DNA of 64,000 nt, taken from Sphingomonas sp. OV641 (GTDB taxonomy: Bacteria; Pseudomonadota; Alphaproteobacteria; Sphingomonadales; Sphingomonadaceae). Positions 55,721 to 64,000 of the stretch are shown piece by piece. The first letter of the stretch is position 1. The number at the start of each line of letters is the position of its first letter. The translations under genes and the position numbers were made by a program. The DNA is taken from NCBI RefSeq assembly GCF_900109205.1, contig NZ_FNZB01000001.1, positions 1,426,001 to 1,490,000 on the forward strand. Direction: 5' to 3'. The notes under the pieces are model-generated. The model was given only the letters and a program-made list of their open reading frames with translations. It did no database searches and had not been told where the DNA came from.

Positions 55721-56526
55721 GCCCGGCGCTCCGCCATCGGCTGCGCACGCGTTGCGGCGGCGGGCGTCGCCTCGGCCTGCGCCAGGCCATGCTGCTGGCC
55801 CACCGCCTCGCCCACGATCAGCAGCGTCGGATCGGTATCGCTCACCGTTTCGACCAGGAAGGACAGCGCGGAGAGGCGGCCGCGCAGCACGCGCTCGGTG
55901 GGAAGCGAGGCGTTCACCACCACCAGCACCGGGGTCGCCGGGTCGCGCCCGGCCGCGATCAACTGGCGCATCACCGTGCCGGCGGCGGTGCGGCCCATAT
56001 AGATGGCGAGCGTCGCGTCCGGCGTGGCCAGCGCCTGCCAGTCCATGTCGAGCGGCGCATCGGCGCGGGCGTGCGCCGTCACGAAGGTCAGCCGCCGGGC
56101 AAGGCCGCGCAGCGTCAGCGGCGCGGTGGCGGCCGCTGCGGCGGCGCTGGCGGCGGTGATGCCGGGGCAGATGCGCACCGGGATGCCGGCGCGGGCGCTA
56201 GCCGAAAGCTCCTCCGCCGTGCGCGCGAAGATCGCCGGGTCCCCGCCCTTCAGCCGCACCACCCGCTGGCCGCTCCTGGCCGCCTCCACGATCAGCGTGT
56301 CGATCGTCGCCTGGTCCTTGGAATGCCGGCCCGATCTCTTGCCGACGCTCACCCGCTTTGCGCCGGGCGGGATCAGGTCCAGGATCGCCGGGCCCACCAG
56401 GGCGTCGTGGAACACGATCTCGGCGGCGGCGATCAGGCGTTCGGCCTTGCGCGTCAGCAGCTCGGGGTCGCCGGGGCCTGCGCCGACCAGCCAGATCGTG
56501 CCGGGCGGGAAGTCGTCATGCGGCAT
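55717..56526 (-). CDS. cobA: Uroporphyrinogen-III C-methyltransferase
   Basis: Adds two methyl groups to uroporphyrinogen III with SAM to make precorrin-2, the first step toward siroheme, which the nirB product needs. 269 residues. The N-terminus GTIWLVGAGPGDPELLTRKA contains the tetrapyrrole-methylase GxGPGD motif, then VFHDALVGPAIL, VSVGKRSGRHSKDQATID, VVRLKGGDPAIFARTAEEL and AIYMGRTAAGT. No SirB/CysG oxidase-ferrochelatase domain is fused. The start overlaps nasA by 11 bases and the stop overlaps the small ORF by 4, so it is the late part of the nitrate operon. Confidence 0.95.
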   Translation of the reverse strand: MPHDDFPPGTIWLVGAGPGDPELLTRKAERLIAAAEIVFHDALVGPAILDLIPPGAKRVSVGKRSGRHSKDQATIDTLIVEAARSGQRVVRLKGGDPAIFARTAEELSASARAGIPVRICPGITAASAAAAAATAPLTLRGLARRLTFVTAHARADAPLDMDWQALATPDATLAIYMGRTAAGTVMRQLIAAGRDPATPVLVVVNASLPTERVLRGRLSALSFLVETVSDTDPTLLIVGEAVGQQHGLAQAEATPAAATRAQPMAERRA

Positions 56527-59161
56527 GGGTATTCTCCGACTGGAGGAGGCGCGCGAGCGCCGGGCGGCAGGATCCGCAATTGGTGCCGGCGCCGATCGCC
56601 GCGCCGACGGCTGCTACGTCGGTAAGCTGGCGCTCGCGAATGGCGGCAAGGATGGTGCGAAGGCCAAGGTCGAAGCAGGTGCACACGATCGGCCCCCGGT
56701 CGACCGTCACGCCGGCGGGCCGCCCTGCCAGCAGCGCGGCTGCGGCAGCTGGCGGTGCTTCGCCCAGCTGCTTGATCAGCCAGTCGCGGGTCGGCAGCTC
56801 GCCCCGCTCGGTCACGAACAGCGCGGCGGCAAGGCGCCCGTCCGCCAGGATCGCTATCCGCCGCGTGCCGCGGGCATGGTCCACCGCCTCCACCCGCTCG
56901 CCGCCGGGCAGGAAGCGATCGAGCCGCGCCGGATCACCATCTCCGGCCAGTTCCCACAAGCTCCCCGCCGCCACCGTGATGCGGGTTGCCCACAGGCAGT
57001 CGAACGGGCGCGCCGGCTCGCCCGCGAACAGGGCAAAGCCGCGCCACCGCGTCGCCACCGGCGCGATCGTGGCGGGCGTGGACTTGAACCCCGGCTGCCC
57101 CGATTCCGGATCGGTCAGCGGACGCGGCAGCATCCCGGTCCGCCCGCCGCTGGAGGTGTGGTCGGTCCAGTGGATCGGCACGAACAGCTCGCCCGGGCGC
57201 TGGGCGTCGCTGATGGTGGCGCGATAGAGGCTCTCCCCCTGCGGCGTCGCCACGCGCGCCAGGGCGCCATCGCAAATGCCGATCCGCGCCGCATCGTCGG
57301 GGTGGATCTCCACCAGCGGCTCGGCGCGGTGGCGGGCGAGCTTGGGGGCAAGGCCGGTGCGCGTCATCGTGTGCCAGTGATCGCGATAGCGGCCGGTATT
57401 GAGCGTCAGCGGCCACTGGCTCAGCGGCTGAGCGATCGGCTTCTGCGCCACCGGCACCAGCCGCGCGCGCCCATCGGGCGTGGGAAAATGGCCATCGGCA
57501 AACGGCGTTCCGCCCCATCGGAACGGCGCCATCTCGTCGTAGCCGGCATTGCCGCCGCCGCCCTGCCCCGGCAGGGCGAACAGCCGCGCACCGTCATTCC
57601 GGTAGTTCGCCAGCCGGACATGCTCACGCCAGATGTCGGCGGGCCGATCATAGGCGAAGGCGGATTTCCAGCCCATCCGCCGTCCCACTTCCTTGACGAT
57701 CCACCAATCGGGCCTTGCCTCTCCGGGCAGCGGGAACAGCGCGCGCTGGCGGCTGATCATCCGCTCCGAATTGGTCACCGTCCCGTCTTTCTCCCCCCAG
57801 CCCGCCGCGGGCAGCCGGACATGGGCAAAGCCGCCAGTATCGGTCTTTTCCATCACGTCCGACACGACGACGAACGGGCAGGTGGCGAGCGCGTCGCGCA
57901 CCCGCGCCGCATCCGGCATCGACACCGCCGGGTTCGTCGCCATGATCCACAGCGCCTTGATCCGACCTTCGCCCACCGCGCGAAACAGATCCACCGCCTT
58001 CAATCCCGGCTTCTCGGCGATCGCGGGCGAACTCCAGAAACGCTGCACCAGCGCCCGGTTCTCCGGCGCGAAGTCCATATGCGCGGCAAGCGTGCTCGCC
58101 AGCCCGCCAACTTCGCGCCCGCCCATCGCGTTGGGTTGGCCGGTGATCGAGAAAGGCGCAGCGCCGGGCTTGCCGATCCGCCCCGTCGCCAGATGCAGGT
58201 TGAGGATCGCATTCACTTGATCGGTGCCCGCCAGCGACTGGTTGATGCCCTGGCTGAACATGGTGACAGTGCGCGGCGTCCCCGCGAACAGCTCGTAGAA
58301 GCGCCGCACCTCCGCCGCCGGCACATCGCACGCACGCGCCACCGACCACAGGTCGAAGCTTTCCAGCCCCGCCCAGAAGTCCGCCGGAACAGCGACGTGA
58401 TCGGCCAGAAAGGCTTGGTCGAGCACGCCTTGGTCGCGGCACCACGCCAGCGCGCCGTTCATCAACGCGACGTCGCTGCCTGGCCGGATTGGCAGGTGCA
58501 GATCCGCCTGCTCCGCCGTCTCGGTGCGGCGCGGATCGATCACCACCAGCTTTGCGCCCGCCTCGCAGCGTGCACGGATCCGCTGATACACGATCGGATG
58601 GCACCAGGCGGTGTTCGACCCCACCAGCACGATCAGGTCCGCCGCGTCCAGATCGTCATAGCTGGCGGGCACCACATCCTCGCCAAAGGCACGCACATGG
58701 CCGGCCACTGCGCTGGACATGCACAGCCGCGAATTGGTGTCGATGTTCGCCGATCCGATAAAGCCCTTCATCAGCTTGTTGGCGACGTAATAATCTTCTG
58801 TCAGCAGCTGACCCGAGACGTAGAAGGCAACGCTGTTCGGCCCGTGCTGCGCGATCGTGTCGCGAAAGCGCTTGGCGACAAGGTCCAGCGCCTTGTCCCA
58901 GGAGGCGCGCTTGCTGCCGATCGTCGGATGGAGCAGCCGTCCCTCCAGTCCCACGGTCTCGCCCAGATGCGTGCCCTTGGAGCACAGCCGCCCGCGATTG
59001 GCGGGATGATCGGCATCACCCGCGATCCGCACGGCCCGCTCGCCGGTCACCGTTGCGCTGATCCCACAACCCACACCGCAATAAGCGCAAGTGGTGCGGA
59101 TCGCCGAAAGCCCACTCCCCTCCGGGGAAAGGGTTGGGAGAGGGGCAGTCACGAGCGACAC
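56516..59161 (-). CDS. nasA: Assimilatory nitrate reductase catalytic subunit (NasA type)
   Basis: Cytoplasmic molybdopterin enzyme reducing nitrate to nitrite. 881 residues if read from GTG 59161. An iron-sulfur motif near the N-terminus, TTCAYCGVGCGISA then RGRLCSKGTHL, the molybdopterin domains (LVGSNTAWCHPIVYQR; SITGQPNAMGGREVGG) and a C-terminal BFD-like [2Fe-2S] domain with IVCTCFDLGLRTI and GTNCGSCRPAL are visible. The start is uncertain: the first in-frame start codons (GTG 59161 or 59152) lie inside an intergenic palindromic repeat, so the first about 20 residues are repeat-encoded. The stop overlaps the cobA start region. Confidence 0.94.
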   Translation of the reverse strand: MSLVTAPLPTLSPEGSGLSAIRTTCAYCGVGCGISATVTGERAVRIAGDADHPANRGRLCSKGTHLGETVGLEGRLLHPTIGSKRASWDKALDLVAKRFRDTIAQHGPNSVAFYVSGQLLTEDYYVANKLMKGFIGSANIDTNSRLCMSSAVAGHVRAFGEDVVPASYDDLDAADLIVLVGSNTAWCHPIVYQRIRARCEAGAKLVVIDPRRTETAEQADLHLPIRPGSDVALMNGALAWCRDQGVLDQAFLADHVAVPADFWAGLESFDLWSVARACDVPAAEVRRFYELFAGTPRTVTMFSQGINQSLAGTDQVNAILNLHLATGRIGKPGAAPFSITGQPNAMGGREVGGLASTLAAHMDFAPENRALVQRFWSSPAIAEKPGLKAVDLFRAVGEGRIKALWIMATNPAVSMPDAARVRDALATCPFVVVSDVMEKTDTGGFAHVRLPAAGWGEKDGTVTNSERMISRQRALFPLPGEARPDWWIVKEVGRRMGWKSAFAYDRPADIWREHVRLANYRNDGARLFALPGQGGGGNAGYDEMAPFRWGGTPFADGHFPTPDGRARLVPVAQKPIAQPLSQWPLTLNTGRYRDHWHTMTRTGLAPKLARHRAEPLVEIHPDDAARIGICDGALARVATPQGESLYRATISDAQRPGELFVPIHWTDHTSSGGRTGMLPRPLTDPESGQPGFKSTPATIAPVATRWRGFALFAGEPARPFDCLWATRITVAAGSLWELAGDGDPARLDRFLPGGERVEAVDHARGTRRIAILADGRLAAALFVTERGELPTRDWLIKQLGEAPPAAAAALLAGRPAGVTVDRGPIVCTCFDLGLRTILAAIRERQLTDVAAVGAAIGAGTNCGSCRPALARLLQSENTHAA

Positions 59162-59200
59162 CGTATCGGACTGCCCCTCTCCCCAGATGGCAGAGGGAGA
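59110..59200. repeat. Palindromic repeat overlapping the start of nasA
   Basis: Third block of the 'ccctctcccc' element. It includes CCCACTCCCCTCCGGGG (from 59110) and GGACTGCCCCTCTCCCC (near 59168). It lies in the 52-base gap between nirD and nasA and extends into the 5' end of nasA. Confidence 0.75.
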
Positions 59201-59213
59201 TCGGCCTCCACCG

Positions 59214-59552
59214 TCACGCCGCCGCCTTCAGCGTGCTGGCGCGGCAGATCAGCACGCGCCCGCCCGTCACCTTCACCGGCACCACCGGCGTGCAGCCCTT
59301 GTCCTCGCCCAGCGCCTCGCCGGTCGACAGGCTGATCCGCCAGTTGTGCAGCGGGCACGCCACCGCCCCGCCGTGCACAATCCCCTGGCTTAGTCGCCCA
59401 TGCTTGTGCGGGCAGCGATCGAGCAGCGCGAACACCTTCCCCTCGCCGGTGCGGAACACCGCGATGTCGTCGCCGCCCGCCACCTGCACCGTCCGGCTGC
59501 CGCGCACCGGAATTTCGTCGACCCAGCCGATATCGAGCCACTCGCCGGTCAT
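59214..59552 (-). CDS. nirD: Nitrite reductase small subunit, Rieske-type
   Basis: 112-residue partner of nirB, with Rieske-like motifs LDRCPHKHGRLSQG and VACPLHNWRISLSTG; both Cys-x-His pairs are present, so a [2Fe-2S] cluster is likely. Its ATG overlaps the nirB stop as ATGA. It is followed by the repeat and nasA. Confidence 0.95.
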   Translation of the reverse strand: MTGEWLDIGWVDEIPVRGSRTVQVAGGDDIAVFRTGEGKVFALLDRCPHKHGRLSQGIVHGGAVACPLHNWRISLSTGEALGEDKGCTPVVPVKVTGGRVLICRASTLKAAA

Positions 59553-62041
59553 GCCATTTCCTCCTGCTTCACCGGGATGGGCTGAAAGCGCGCCATGGGC
59601 GCATGCTGCTCACGCTGCGCGCCCTCGACGCGCGCCGCCCAGGGATCGTCCTGCATGAATTGTTGCGAGAAGAAGAACCGCCGCGCGAGCTCGGCCCGCG
59701 GCTCCGCATCGGGCAACAGCCGCTCCTGGATGTGCGCCAGCCCGACGCGCTCGATCCATGGCGCGGTGCGCTCCAGATAGCGCGCCTCCTCGCGGTACAG
59801 CTGGATAAAGGCGGCGCACATCTCCATCGCCTCCGCCTCGGTCGCGACCTTGCAGAGGAGGTCGGTCGCACGAACCTTGATCCCGCCATTGCCGCCGACG
59901 TGAAGCTCGTAACCGCTATCGACGCACACCACGCCAAAGTCCTTGATCGTCGCCTCGGCGCAATTGCGCGGGCAGCCGCTCACCGCGATCTTGAACTTGT
60001 GCGGCATCCAGCTGCCCCAGGTGGCGCGCTCGATCTTCACGCCCAGCCCCGTCGAATCCTGCGTGCCGAAGCGGCACCATTCGCTACCGACACAGGTCTT
60101 CACCGTGCGCAGCGACTTGCCGTAGGCGTGGCCGGATACCATCCCGGCAGCGTTCAGATCGGCCCAGACGGCGGGCAGATCCTCCTTGCGGATCCCGAAG
60201 ATGTCGAGCCGCTGGCCGCCCGTCACCTTCACCATCGGCGCGTTGAACTTCTCCACCACGTCGGCGATCGCGCGCAGCTCGCGCGGGTTCGTCAGGCCAC
60301 CCCACATGCGGGGCACGACTGAATAGGTGCCGTCCTTCTGAATGTTGGCATGCATCCGCTCGTTGACGAAGCGGCTCTGCTGATCGTCGACATATTCGCC
60401 CGGCAGTGCGCAGAGCAGATAATAATTGAGCGCCGGCCGGCAGGACGAGCATCCGTCGGGCGTGGTCCAGTGCAGCTTCTGCATGACTTCGGGGATCGAC
60501 CGCATCCCCTGCGCCACGATCTCGCGGCGCACGTCGTCATGGCCGAAGCTGGTGCATTTGCACATCGTCTTCGGCCCGGCTTCCACTTCCCCGCCGAGTG
60601 TCAGCGACAGCAAAGTCTCGACCAGCCCGGTGCACGATCCGCAGCTCGCCGATGCCTTGCACCCCGATCGCACCGCATCCAGGCTGTGCGCGCCCTTGCC
60701 GATGCACGCGACCACCTGCCCCTTGGAAACGCCGTTGCAGCCGCAGATTTCCGCATCATCGGAAAGCACCGCAACGGCTGCCTTAGGGTCCGCCTGCCCA
60801 CCTCCGGAGGCAAAGGCCTGGCCGAAGATCAGCGCGTCGCGAATATCGGCGACGCTCTCGCCCCGGCGCAGCAGGTCGAAATACCAGTTTCCGTCCACCG
60901 TATCGCCATAGAGCACTGCCCCGACGATCCGGTCCTCCTTCACGACCACGCGCTTGTAGATGCCACGGCTCGCATCGCGCAGCACGATGTCCTCCGCACC
61001 GTCGCCGCCGCCGAAATCCCCGGCGGAGAAGACGTCGAGCCCCGCGACCTTCAGCTTGGTCGAGGTCGGCGCCGGCCGGTATCCGCTGGGCGCCTCGACC
61101 AGCCCGTCGGCCAGCGCGCGGCACATGTCCCACAGCGGCGCGACCAGGCCATAGACTTGACCCTGATGCTCCACACACTCGCCCACCGCCAGGATCGCGG
61201 GGTCAGACGTCACCATGTGATCGTCCACCTTGATCCCGCGGCCCACCTCCAGCCCCGCCTCACGTGCCAGCGCCACCGATGGCCGGATGCCGACCGCCAT
61301 CACCACCAGATCGGCCGGGATCTCCGTCCCGTCCTTCAGCCGCACCGCCTCTACCCTTCCGTCGCCGACGATCTCGGCGGTATCCGCGCCGGTCAGGATC
61401 GTCTGCCCGCGCGCCTCCAGCGCGGTCTTGAGCAGCCACCCGGCGGCTTCGTCCAGCTGCCGCTCCATCAGCGTCGGCATCAGGTGGATCACCGTCACTT
61501 TCATGCCGCGCAGGCTCAGGCCATGCGCCGCCTCCAGGCCCAGCAGGCCTCCGCCGATCACCACCGCGCTCCCGCCCTTCGCTGCGGCGGCAAGCATTGC
61601 ATCCACGTCGTTCATGTCGCGAAAGCTGATCACGCCCGGCAGGTCCTTGCCCGGCACCGGGATGATGAAGGGATCGGAGCCGGTCGCGATCAGCAGCCGG
61701 TCATAATCCATCACGATCCCGCCGCGCGACGTGACGATCTGCGCCTCTCGGTCGATCGCAATCACCGGATCGCCGGACACCAGGGTGATGCCGTGATCAT
61801 CATACCAGTCACGGCCGTTGATCACGATGTCGTCGAAGGTCTTCTCCCCCGCCAGCACCGGCGAGAGCATGATGCGATTGTAATTGACCAAGGGCTCGGC
61901 GCCGAAGATCGTCACGCGATAACGCGCGGGATCGCGGGCGAGCAGTTCCTCCACCGCGCGGCATCCCGCCATGCCATTGCCAACGACGATCAAGTGCGGC
62001 CGCGTGTCGGCCTCCGCAATGCGGATCGGTTCGTGTTTCAT
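59549..62041 (-). CDS. nirB: Nitrite reductase (NADH) large subunit
   Basis: Reduces nitrite to ammonium with NADH in the cytoplasm. 830 residues from ATG 62041 (MKHEPIRIAEADTRPHL). FAD and NAD domains with HLIVVGNGMAGCRAVEELLA and GSAVVIGGGLLGLEAAHG, a BFD [2Fe-2S] segment with ICGCNGVSKGQVVACIGKG and CKASASCGSCTGLVET, and a siroheme/4Fe-4S domain with TCVGSEWCRFGTQDSTGLG and VSGCPRNCAEATIKDFGV. It is full length. Its ATG overlaps the porin stop (ATGA) and its stop overlaps nirD. Confidence 0.97.
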   Translation of the reverse strand: MKHEPIRIAEADTRPHLIVVGNGMAGCRAVEELLARDPARYRVTIFGAEPLVNYNRIMLSPVLAGEKTFDDIVINGRDWYDDHGITLVSGDPVIAIDREAQIVTSRGGIVMDYDRLLIATGSDPFIIPVPGKDLPGVISFRDMNDVDAMLAAAAKGGSAVVIGGGLLGLEAAHGLSLRGMKVTVIHLMPTLMERQLDEAAGWLLKTALEARGQTILTGADTAEIVGDGRVEAVRLKDGTEIPADLVVMAVGIRPSVALAREAGLEVGRGIKVDDHMVTSDPAILAVGECVEHQGQVYGLVAPLWDMCRALADGLVEAPSGYRPAPTSTKLKVAGLDVFSAGDFGGGDGAEDIVLRDASRGIYKRVVVKEDRIVGAVLYGDTVDGNWYFDLLRRGESVADIRDALIFGQAFASGGGQADPKAAVAVLSDDAEICGCNGVSKGQVVACIGKGAHSLDAVRSGCKASASCGSCTGLVETLLSLTLGGEVEAGPKTMCKCTSFGHDDVRREIVAQGMRSIPEVMQKLHWTTPDGCSSCRPALNYYLLCALPGEYVDDQQSRFVNERMHANIQKDGTYSVVPRMWGGLTNPRELRAIADVVEKFNAPMVKVTGGQRLDIFGIRKEDLPAVWADLNAAGMVSGHAYGKSLRTVKTCVGSEWCRFGTQDSTGLGVKIERATWGSWMPHKFKIAVSGCPRNCAEATIKDFGVVCVDSGYELHVGGNGGIKVRATDLLCKVATEAEAMEMCAAFIQLYREEARYLERTAPWIERVGLAHIQERLLPDAEPRAELARRFFFSQQFMQDDPWAARVEGAQREQHAPMARFQPIPVKQEEMA

Positions 62042-63234
62042 CGCAGGGTCCAGTCCAGTTGAAGCCAGAATTTGCTGGTGTCGGTGAACAGCCGGTCGGC
62101 GTTGAAGGCGGCGTAGCGAACGCTGGCGGTCGTCCGCCCCAGCTTCGCTTGCGCCAGCAGATCGATCTCGTCGCCATAGCGGCGCACCATCCGGTCGCTC
62201 TCGAACCGGTGATAGGTCGCGCCGACGCTCACCGCCTTCAGCGCCCCGATCGCCTTCCAGCCCCAGCCGGCGGAAGCGTAGAGATCGCGCACGCCATCTG
62301 GCGGGGTCGTCAGGAACTTGTCGGCCCAACCCTGAAACTTGAACGCGGTGGCAAGCGGCGTCTGAAAGCTGGTCAGCGCCGTGCCGCGATCCGCGCCCAG
62401 CACTTCATAGCCAGCGCCCAGCCGTGGCCCGTTCAGGTCCACCGCGACATCGGCCAGCCAGTAATCGGCCTGATAGTTGTTGGGATTGCGCTGCCAGTCC
62501 GACTGCCGCGCCCAGCTGGCCTGGTAGCTCAGCTTCGCCGGCCCGATCGGCTGCGTTCCGACCAGCCGCACGCCATAGGTCTGGCTGGACAGGCGATAGC
62601 CCTGCACCGCCGCCTCGTCCTGATCGACCAGATAGGCAAAGCCGGTCAGTGTTCCGACAGGCGAGGTCCAGGCGAGGTTCGCCAGCACATTGTCGCCCGA
62701 CACCGCCTGCTGCCGCGCGCCCCCGCCATCCACGCCCCAGATCGTGCGTACGCTCCAGACGTAGCTGAGGTCGGCCTTCAGCCCGGCGAGCGGCGTCACC
62801 TCGGCGCGAACCGCGTCGAACGTCTGGCCGTTGTTGCGAAACGCGATGGCGCCGACGAAGCGCTCGTCGTCCAGCGCGATCCGCTGACGCCCCACGGTGA
62901 TCGTCGCCGGCGCGCTGCGATACTGGAGCTGCGCCCGGTACAGCGCCACGTTCTGCGGGTCGGCGATCAGCGGGCGCCGTGTCGCACTGCCGCTGAGCCC
63001 GTCATAATAATCGCCCGAGATCGCGAGGTTGCCCTGCGCCTCGGCGAGCGCCGACCAGCGCCGTTCGCTCACCTGAGCCCCGGCGCGGACGCGGGCGGTA
63101 AAGGCGTTCGCGTTCTCGGGCAGGCCATCCTGATCGGCATGTTCGTAGCGCAGCCTGGCCTCGGCCAGCGGCGCGATCGTCTGCGCCGCGGCCGGACTCG
63201 CCAGAAACGGCAGGAGGGCGAGCGCCGCGCGCAT
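62038..63234 (-). CDS. Alginate-export-family outer-membrane porin in the nitrate operon
   Basis: 398-residue beta-barrel of the alginate_exp type. MRAALALLPFLASPAAAQ is a signal peptide. Many alternating strands follow, for example TIAPLAEARLRYEHADQDGL, TITVGRQRIALDDERFVGAI, FDAVRAEVTPLAGLKADLSY and VWSVRTIWGVDGGG. The last residues, WLQLDWTLR, end in an aromatic strand typical of outer-membrane proteins. Its position between the narK-type gene and nirB, with both overlaps 4 bases long, suggests it admits nitrate or nitrite across the outer membrane, an inference from context. Confidence 0.88.
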   Translation of the reverse strand: MRAALALLPFLASPAAAQTIAPLAEARLRYEHADQDGLPENANAFTARVRAGAQVSERRWSALAEAQGNLAISGDYYDGLSGSATRRPLIADPQNVALYRAQLQYRSAPATITVGRQRIALDDERFVGAIAFRNNGQTFDAVRAEVTPLAGLKADLSYVWSVRTIWGVDGGGARQQAVSGDNVLANLAWTSPVGTLTGFAYLVDQDEAAVQGYRLSSQTYGVRLVGTQPIGPAKLSYQASWARQSDWQRNPNNYQADYWLADVAVDLNGPRLGAGYEVLGADRGTALTSFQTPLATAFKFQGWADKFLTTPPDGVRDLYASAGWGWKAIGALKAVSVGATYHRFESDRMVRRYGDEIDLLAQAKLGRTTASVRYAAFNADRLFTDTSKFWLQLDWTLR

Positions 63235-64000
63235 CAGATCCGCACGCCTTCCGCCGCACCCCAGCGCGCGCGCCAACCGGTCTTGACCAGCGCCAGGCCG
63301 ATCAGCGCCGCCAGCGCAAGCCCGGCGAAGATCAGGAAGCCGGGGGCGAAGCTGCCCGTCCACTGCTTGGCGAGGCCCAGCGAAGAGGCGAGATAGAACC
63401 CGCCCACGCCGCCTGCCATGCCGACCAGCCCGGTCATCACGCCAATCTCCGCCGCGAACCGCTGCGGCACCAGCTGGAACACCGCGCCGTTGCCGACGCC
63501 CAGCGCCAGCATCGCGATCACGAAGCAGGCGAGCGCCGCAGTGAAGGTCACCGACAGGCTCACCCCCACCAGCGCCAGGGCAGCGAGCGCGAACACAGCG
63601 GTCAGCGCCTTCACCCCGCCGATCGCGTCGGCCAGCGCCCCGCCCATCGGCCGAACCAGCGACCCTGCGAACACGCACGCCGCGGTGGCATAGCCGGCCT
63701 GGATCGTCGTCAGCCCGAACCGGTCGGTGAAGTAGATCGGCAGGCTGGCGGCCAGCCCGACGAAGCCGCCGAAGGTGACCGAGTAGAAGCCCATCAGCCA
63801 CCAGGCATCACCCTGCTTCAGCGGGCTGAGATATTCCTTGAAGCTTTTCGGCGCAGGCGCACCCGGCGGGTCCTTCGCCATCGCCATATAGGCGACGAAC
63901 ACAATCGTCAGCGGGATGCAGGCGAGCCCCAGCACCGCATTCCAGCCGAACATCTTGGCCAGTGCCGGCGCGAACAGCGCTGCCAGCACCGTTCCCGAAT
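63234..64000 (-). CDS. Nitrate/nitrite MFS transporter, NarK/NNP type (partial, runs off window end)
   Basis: Inner-membrane transporter. The 3' 255 codons are visible; the 5' part lies beyond 64000. The text SGTVLAALFAPALAKMFGWN and WWLMGFYSVTFGGFVGLAAS then LPIYFTDRFGL carries the NNP features, and GNGAVFQLVPQRFAAEIGVM then TGLVGMAGGVGGFYLASSLG is the second nitrate signature. At least six membrane segments are in this part. Its stop overlaps the porin ATG (ATGA), so it opens the part of the operon seen here. Confidence 0.95.
   Translation of the reverse strand, partial: SGTVLAALFAPALAKMFGWNAVLGLACIPLTIVFVAYMAMAKDPPGAPAPKSFKEYLSPLKQGDAWWLMGFYSVTFGGFVGLAASLPIYFTDRFGLTTIQAGYATAACVFAGSLVRPMGGALADAIGGVKALTAVFALAALALVGVSLSVTFTAALACFVIAMLALGVGNGAVFQLVPQRFAAEIGVMTGLVGMAGGVGGFYLASSLGLAKQWTGSFAPGFLIFAGLALAALIGLALVKTGWRARWGAAEGVRI

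Noticed and set aside
55254..55790. 177-codon minus-strand frame after cobA
   Set aside because: It is Arg-rich throughout and overlaps the end of cobA and the small ORF in another frame; the MAHRKVFFARDVSTLP part looks protein-like but has no ribosome-binding site or family.
56003..59335. 1110-codon plus-strand open frame opposite nasA
   Set aside because: It has Arg/His-rich text without domains, and nasA on the other strand has all cluster motifs.

Overview
The window is strongly GC-rich and reads as a chromosomal segment of an alphaproteobacterium of the Sphingomonas type. The evidence is a TonB-dependent receptor, a complete Entner-Doudoroff operon, MucR and Coq4 homologues, an alphaproteobacterial ROSE-like heat-shock leader, and short palindromic intergenic repeats (a 'ttcgacaagctcaggg' type and a 'ccctctcccc' type) of the kind common in sphingomonads. 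No phage, insertion sequence, CRISPR array, rRNA or tRNA was seen.

Layout. 1-5 kb: the 5' part of a TonB-dependent receptor, a small heat-shock protein behind a putative RNA thermometer, a NUDIX hydrolase, pyrG and secG. 4.7-6.3 kb: MarR regulator, a lone SH3-like protein and argC, all overlapping. 6.3-12.3 kb: zwf-pgl-edd-glk-eda, the whole route from glucose to pyruvate plus glyceraldehyde-3-phosphate, with hairpin repeats in three of the gaps. 12.5-17 kb: rmuC, def and recR on the minus strand; fmt and truA on the plus strand, with a palindromic repeat inserted in frame in fmt. 17-21.8 kb: a gamma-glutamyltransferase-family enzyme, a small HTH protein, an Lrp/AsnC regulator and pncB. 21.8-27.2 kb: a CoA-thioester catabolic locus (acyl-CoA dehydrogenase and IclR regulator facing SDR, acyl-CoA dehydrogenase and class III CoA-transferase), followed by an exported S10 peptidase. 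29-35.8 kb: TetR, OsmC, SWIB protein, a spore-photoproduct-lyase-like radical SAM enzyme, a metallophosphoesterase and a short, divergent Mfd-like helicase. 35.9-44.1 kb: a Tat-exported SDR, an acetyl-CoA hydrolase/transferase, a DUF2945 protein, a YihY/BrkB membrane protein, a class A beta-lactamase-like lipoprotein, a thioesterase, a MucR homologue whose zinc-finger cysteine is replaced by serine, and a lipocalin. 44.2-47 kb: a second acyl-CoA dehydrogenase pair with an EthD protein. 47-55 kb: GGDEF protein, coq4, recF, an MFS transporter and gyrB. 55.6-64 kb: a tightly overlapping nitrate assimilation operon read on the minus strand (narK-type transporter, outer-membrane porin, nirB, nirD, nasA, cobA and a possible 38-residue membrane peptide).

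How the genes work together. The Entner-Doudoroff operon is the glycolytic route expected in sphingomonads. The nitrate operon covers outer- and inner-membrane uptake, reduction of nitrate to nitrite and of nitrite to ammonium, and the siroheme precursor that nirB needs. The two acyl-CoA dehydrogenase loci suggest breakdown of acyl-CoA side chains or other uncommon acids; the second pair looks like a heteromeric enzyme with one catalytic and one non-catalytic subunit.

The observations most worth a second look are the palindromic repeat inside fmt, the spl-like/metallophosphoesterase/Mfd-like gene block, the 38-residue ORF coupled to cobA, the ROSE-like leader of the hsp20 gene, and a gyrB transcript that looks leaderless. 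All calls rest on reading the sequence; no database search was possible.
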